Below, in pieces: positions 7,762-9,928 of a DNA stretch of 9,928 bases. Under the pieces are notes generated by a model. The model searched no databases. It saw only the letters and a program-made list of their open reading frames with translations, and was not told the origin of the DNA. Origin of the DNA: Desulfobacterales bacterium (GTDB lineage Bacteria > Desulfobacterota > DSM-4660 > Desulfatiglandales > B25-G16). Made by a program: the position numbers and the translations under genes. The stretch spans positions 1 to 9,928 of the forward strand of contig JABXJY010000080.1 of NCBI GenBank assembly GCA_013375385.1, written 5' to 3'. Numbering within the stretch: the first letter of the stretch is position 1; each line of letters begins with the position of its first letter.

Positions 7762-7868
7762 TTTGTCTACCTTCTAAAAAAGGCAGCAATTTGACTCAGC
7801 TAATATCTTTGCCTTACTATCAATCCTATGGCTCCAACAGCTCCTTCCCGGTCCCCAGAATAGCTTTC

Positions 7869-7891
7869 AAGAGTTACCAAAAGGGACTCTT
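7869..7891 (-). other. Hairpin at the predicted 5' end of the kinase transcript
   Basis: AAGAGT and ACTCTT form a perfect 6-bp stem around an 11-base loop that could add two C-G pairs (CC/GG). With the start predicted near 7892-7890 the hairpin would sit at or next to the very 5' end of the mRNA, where it could protect the transcript. There is no U-run after it, so it is not an intrinsic terminator. Confidence 0.35.
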
Positions 7892-7902
7892 ATTAAGGAA
7901 AG

Positions 7903-7918
7903 AGCAATTCCCGTGCCA
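7903..7918 (-). promoter_or_regulatory. Sigma-54 (-24/-12) promoter of the kinase operon
   Basis: The - strand reads TGGCACGGGAATTGCT, matching every fixed position of the sigma-54 consensus TGGCACG-N4-TTGCW, with the invariant GG and GC dinucleotides exactly ten bases apart. The predicted start is near 7892, about 130 bases before the kinase ATG. Such promoters are silent without an AAA+ activator; one is encoded by the adjacent upstream gene. Confidence 0.88.
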
Positions 7919-7922
7919 TTCA

Positions 7923-7935
7923 TAACTTATTGATT
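7923..7935 (-). promoter_or_regulatory. IHF-type binding site
   Basis: The - strand reads AATCAATAAGTTA, matching all positions of the IHF consensus WATCAA-N4-TTR. It lies between the upstream dyad and the -24 element (about -31 to -43), where DNA bending would bring an enhancer-bound activator to sigma-54 polymerase. It is close to the polymerase footprint, so the exact geometry is uncertain. Confidence 0.5.
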
Positions 7936-7990
7936 TCATGCGATGTTCTCAAAATTGGAGAGGGCCTATGCTGCATATTTTGCGCGGAGA

Positions 7991-8008
7991 TGCACATTTG
8001 TTTGTGCA
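7991..8008. promoter_or_regulatory. Upstream activator dyad 1 (TGCACA-N6-TGTGCA)
   Basis: A perfect 6-bp inverted repeat with a 6-base spacer, centred about 107 bases before the predicted kinase start. This is the usual distance and form of an enhancer for an NtrC-type activator. Two near-identical dyads occur at 9619-9636 and 9641-9658. Confidence 0.65.
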
Positions 8009-8103
8009 CTTAGACTCTCACTTTGCAAGGTCTATGGGAAAGGGGATATGAAAAAGGGAATCTTAAGATGGTAGGCGGAAAAGAAGAGGATCATACATAG
8101 TCT

Positions 8104-9459
8104 TTACATCTTCAGACCTAAATCATGTAATTTGGCAGCAAGGGTGTTACGGTGAACACCAAGTATCTCCGCCGCTCTGGTTCTATTCCAGTTAACACTT
8201 TCAAGGACAGCACCAACATATTGTTTTTCGAAGCTTTTGACTGCCTCTCTGAGAGGCAGATCCTTAATTTCAGTTCTAGTCATGGTGAACATCGGGATAT
8301 CCTTAAGCTGAATAACAGGCTCTTTGCACAGGGTACACAGTCTTTCGACTAGGTTTTCAAGCTCCCGGACATTGCCAGGCCAATCATATTTCATCAATAT
8401 GTTAATAGCCTCCTGGGAAAACCTCTTGGCGGGGATACTCCCACCCTTCGAATGCAACTCCAAAAAGTGGTTCAGGAGCAAAGGAACGTCGTCTCTTCTC
8501 TCTCGCAAAGGGGGTAGTTTCATGGGTAAGACATTCAGCCGATAAAAGAGATCCTCGCGAAATTCTCCTTTTGAAATTCGCTCCTCCAGATCTTTGTTGG
8601 AAGCAGCGATGAATCTTACATCAACCTTGATTACTTTGGTACTCCCCAATCTTTCAAATTCCTTCTCCTGGATGACTCTGAGGAGTTTACCCTGCATATT
8701 GTTATCCAGGGAGTCGATATCATCGAGAAAGACTATTCCTCTATGGGCAATCTCCAGCTTACCCATGACGGTACTGACAGCACCTGTAAAGGCACCTTTG
8801 TTGTGACCGAAGATCTCACTTTCCATGAGCGTCGCCGGTATAGCGGCACAACTTATAACCACAAAAGGATGATCCTTTCTGGAACTGAGGCGATGTATGG
8901 CTCTTGCAACCAGTTCTTTTCCCGTCCCGCTTTCCCCCTGGATAAGAACTGTTCCATTGCTTTGAGAGACCGTTGATATCAGCTCAAAGATGTCCTTCAT
9001 GTTCTCATGTACGCCTACCATCTCTTCAAAAGGTTGACGCCTTTCCAGTTCGTGTCTGAGGTAGGTAACCTCTTTCACTAGGCTGTATTTCTCTAAGGCA
9101 CGGCGGATGACTGTTATTACCTCATCAACAACGAATGGTTTGATAATGTATTCGTAGGCACCCAGCTTAATTGCCTTTACAGCTGTCTGAATCTCTTTGA
9201 CCGCAGTGACCATGACGATCTCCGTATTTGGATCCATCTCCTTCAGTCTCTCCAGCAGATCGATACCGTCAATATCGGGCAGAAGGATATCAAGCAAGAT
9301 TAAGTCCACAGCGTTTTTTGAAAAGATATCTATCGCCTCTTTCCCGGATCCAGCCAAGAGGACCGTAAATTCATCCTTTAAGACCATATAAAAGGACTGA
9401 CGAACCCCATGTTCATCGTCAACAACAAGAATAGTAGCCCTTTTTTCAACTTGCGCCAT
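8104..9459 (-). CDS. NtrC-family sigma-54-dependent response regulator
   Basis: A 451-residue DNA-binding activator of sigma-54 RNA polymerase. Receiver domain (about 8-122) with Asp14-Asp15, phospho-acceptor Asp57, Thr85 and Lys107; a linker helix; a central AAA+ domain (about 145-375) with Walker A GESGTGKE (175-182), the sigma-54-contacting loop GAFTGA (222-227), Walker B VFLDDID (243-249), REDLFYRLNV (301-310) and DWPGNVREL (359-367); and a Fis-type helix-turn-helix (about 421-449). Walker B carries Asp247 where the family normally has Glu. The start has GGGAG 7 bases upstream. No cognate kinase is cotranscribed ahead of it; the four-PAS kinase just downstream is the nearest candidate and has a sigma-54 promoter. 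The three 18-bp dyads on either side of this gene are likely its binding sites (inference). Confidence 0.95.
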   Translation of the reverse strand: MAQVEKRATILVVDDEHGVRQSFYMVLKDEFTVLLAGSGKEAIDIFSKNAVDLILLDILLPDIDGIDLLERLKEMDPNTEIVMVTAVKEIQTAVKAIKLGAYEYIIKPFVVDEVITVIRRALEKYSLVKEVTYLRHELERRQPFEEMVGVHENMKDIFELISTVSQSNGTVLIQGESGTGKELVARAIHRLSSRKDHPFVVISCAAIPATLMESEIFGHNKGAFTGAVSTVMGKLEIAHRGIVFLDDIDSLDNNMQGKLLRVIQEKEFERLGSTKVIKVDVRFIAASNKDLEERISKGEFREDLFYRLNVLPMKLPPLRERRDDVPLLLNHFLELHSKGGSIPAKRFSQEAINILMKYDWPGNVRELENLVERLCTLCKEPVIQLKDIPMFTMTRTEIKDLPLREAVKSFEKQYVGAVLESVNWNRTRAAEILGVHRNTLAAKLHDLGLKM

Positions 9460-9526
9460 CTATCAACTCCCATGTTCAATTCTAATGAACTGAAAAAACT
9501 ACTGTATACCAAGCTCCGAAAAGTGT

Positions 9527-9556
9527 ATAATATATTTATTTGAGCATAGAATTCAA
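9527..9556 (-). promoter_or_regulatory. Candidate sigma-70 promoter of the NtrC-type gene
   Basis: The - strand has TTGAAT (9556-9551), an 18-base AT-rich spacer and TATTAT (9532-9527), about 70 bases before the start codon at 9459. The match is moderate, and AT-rich DNA gives such matches by chance. Confidence 0.4.
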
Positions 9557-9618
9557 TGGGCGTCAAGATTTTCAGTCCTGACACAGCCAATTATATCAAG
9601 ATAAGCTCATTCGAAACA

Positions 9619-9636
9619 TGCACCTAATATTGTGCA
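9619..9636. promoter_or_regulatory. Activator dyad 2 (TGCACC-N6-TGTGCA)
   Basis: Same 18-bp design as dyad 1 with one arm mismatch; with flanking bases the pairing extends to ATGCAC/GTGCAT. It is followed by dyad 3 with centres 22 bp apart, about two helical turns, so bound dimers would lie on the same DNA face. Confidence 0.6.
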
Positions 9637-9640
9637 TCCA

Positions 9641-9658
9641 TACACAGGTTTCTGTGCA
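9641..9658. promoter_or_regulatory. Activator dyad 3 (TACACA-N6-TGTGCA)
   Basis: A third 18-bp dyad with one mismatch between arms, extended by an outer A/T pair on each side (9640 and 9659). It shares the TGTGCA right arm with dyads 1 and 2, and is about 220 bases before the predicted start of the rightward transcript. Confidence 0.6.
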
Positions 9659-9843
9659 TACCATAACTAACTTTCTCCAGGTTAGAGTTGAATATTTGGA
9701 TCAAATCTTTCTTCCCGTCTATTGTTACTTCCTTTTACAACATGCTCTGATGACCATGGAATAAGGTTCTTGTCATAAAATGGAAAAGATAGTCTCATAT
9801 TGTCAGGCTTATTTTTTGAGAGCAGGCAAAGTTGGTTACAACC

Positions 9844-9858
9844 TGGCATGTATGTTGA
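9844..9858 (+). promoter_or_regulatory. Degenerate sigma-54-like promoter for the gene at 9915
   Basis: TGGCATGTATGTTGA has the correct -24/-12 spacing and the GG of the -24 element, but the -12 dinucleotide is GA instead of the near-invariant GC and the -24 element has T for C. It would be weak on its own; the two dyads upstream make it worth listing. Confidence 0.4.
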
Positions 9859-9914
9859 GTATATACGTTAGGAGGAGCGTAGTATCAGCTGATCAAAGAA
9901 CAGGAGTAACTGAT

Positions 9915-9928
9915 ATGCGTATGAGTTT
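9915..9928 (+). CDS. Start of an unidentified gene, cut by the window edge
   Basis: ATG at 9915 is preceded by AGGAG (9902-9906) at an ideal 8-base spacing. Only the first four codons (Met-Arg-Met-Ser) and part of a fifth are visible, so neither family nor reality of the gene can be judged by its product. The upstream dyads and sigma-54-like element suggest it belongs to the same regulatory circuit as the kinase operon. Confidence 0.5.

Larger units (their letters stand above)
7762..8103 (-). promoter_or_regulatory. Control region of the kinase operon (342 bases, no gene)
   Basis: This gene-free stretch lies between the NtrC-type gene and the kinase. Read on the - strand it contains, in order, a dyad (8008-7991), an IHF-type site (7935-7923), a sigma-54 promoter (7918-7903), a 5'-end hairpin (7891-7869) and the kinase ribosome site. 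The predicted leader is about 130 bases. No strong intrinsic terminator is visible after the NtrC-type gene, so read-through into the kinase is possible. Confidence 0.75.
9460..9914. other. 455-base intergenic control region with divergent promoters
   Basis: No convincing gene lies here. Leftward it holds the ribosome site and a sigma-70-like promoter candidate for the NtrC-type gene. In the middle are two dyads (9619-9658). Rightward there is a degenerate sigma-54-like element (9844-9858) and the ribosome site of a gene starting at 9915. The stretch 9660-9840 is AT-rich and I see nothing specific in it beyond a weak IHF-like match (9699-9711, two mismatches). Confidence 0.6.

Noticed and set aside
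7762..7835. Attenuator-like hairpin with a T-run just before the kinase ribosome site
   Set aside because: The - strand has CC followed by TTTTTT, but only short, bulged stems (GGC/GCC, AGC/GCT) precede it; pairing is too weak to claim.
7968..8051. Possible 27-codon + strand ORF with GGAG upstream, followed by a tiny overlapping ORF
   Set aside because: It runs across the dyad in the kinase control region, is very short and shows no protein-like pattern; chance is the simpler explanation.
9868..9885. GGAGGAG ribosome-site-like sequence upstream of the 9915 gene
   Set aside because: No ATG, GTG or TTG lies at a usable distance, so it does not start a leader gene.
1..9928. Transposase, phage, CRISPR, tRNA or rRNA signals
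   Set aside because: None found: no spaced direct-repeat array, no tRNA-like cloverleaf, no recombinase motifs; the only repeats are the short interspersed pair and the PAS linkers.

Overview
The window comes from a Gram-negative-type bacterium with heavy use of sigma-54 control. Gene content (NtrC-family activator, multi-PAS soluble histidine kinase, PilZ protein, class III cyclase, GDP-mannose genes) and the mid-range base composition suggest a deltaproteobacterial (Desulfobacterota) or Nitrospirota-like lineage. This is inference from gene style only; there is no rRNA or other taxonomic marker.

Layout. Positions 1-3131 (+ strand) hold a tight three-gene operon: the C-terminal part of a radical SAM protein, a mannose-1-phosphate guanylyltransferase (stop directly abutting the next start) and a phosphomannomutase/phosphoglucomutase. 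The last two supply GDP-mannose for surface polysaccharide. Positions 3173-7761 (- strand, convergent) hold a signalling operon that reads, from its promoter: four-PAS histidine kinase, single-domain response regulator, a 56-codon small gene, a PilZ (c-di-GMP-binding) protein and a membrane-anchored class III adenylate cyclase. Upstream of it, also on the - strand, is an NtrC-type sigma-54 activator (8104-9459). A 455-base intergenic region follows, and a new + strand gene appears to begin at 9915 and run off the window.

The most interesting structure is regulatory. Between the NtrC-type gene and the kinase there is a full match to the sigma-54 -24/-12 consensus (TGGCACG-N4-TTGCT, 7903-7918, - strand). 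A consensus-perfect IHF-type site lies just upstream of it, and a dyad TGCACA-N6-TGTGCA about 107 bases before the predicted start. The same 18-bp dyad design occurs twice more at 9619-9658, 22 bp apart centre to centre, upstream of the new gene at 9915, which has a degenerate sigma-54-like promoter of its own. The simplest model is that the NtrC-type regulator binds these dyads and switches on both the kinase/PilZ/cyclase operon and the gene at 9915. The kinase would then sit inside its own feedback loop.

Two further points need attention. A short interspersed repeat occurs twice: once filling the kinase-regulator gap and once inside the kinase gene, where it is read in frame as an insertion of about 30 residues in the ATPase domain. 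A small gene overlapping the PilZ start (ATGA junction) is easy to miss because it encodes only 56 residues.
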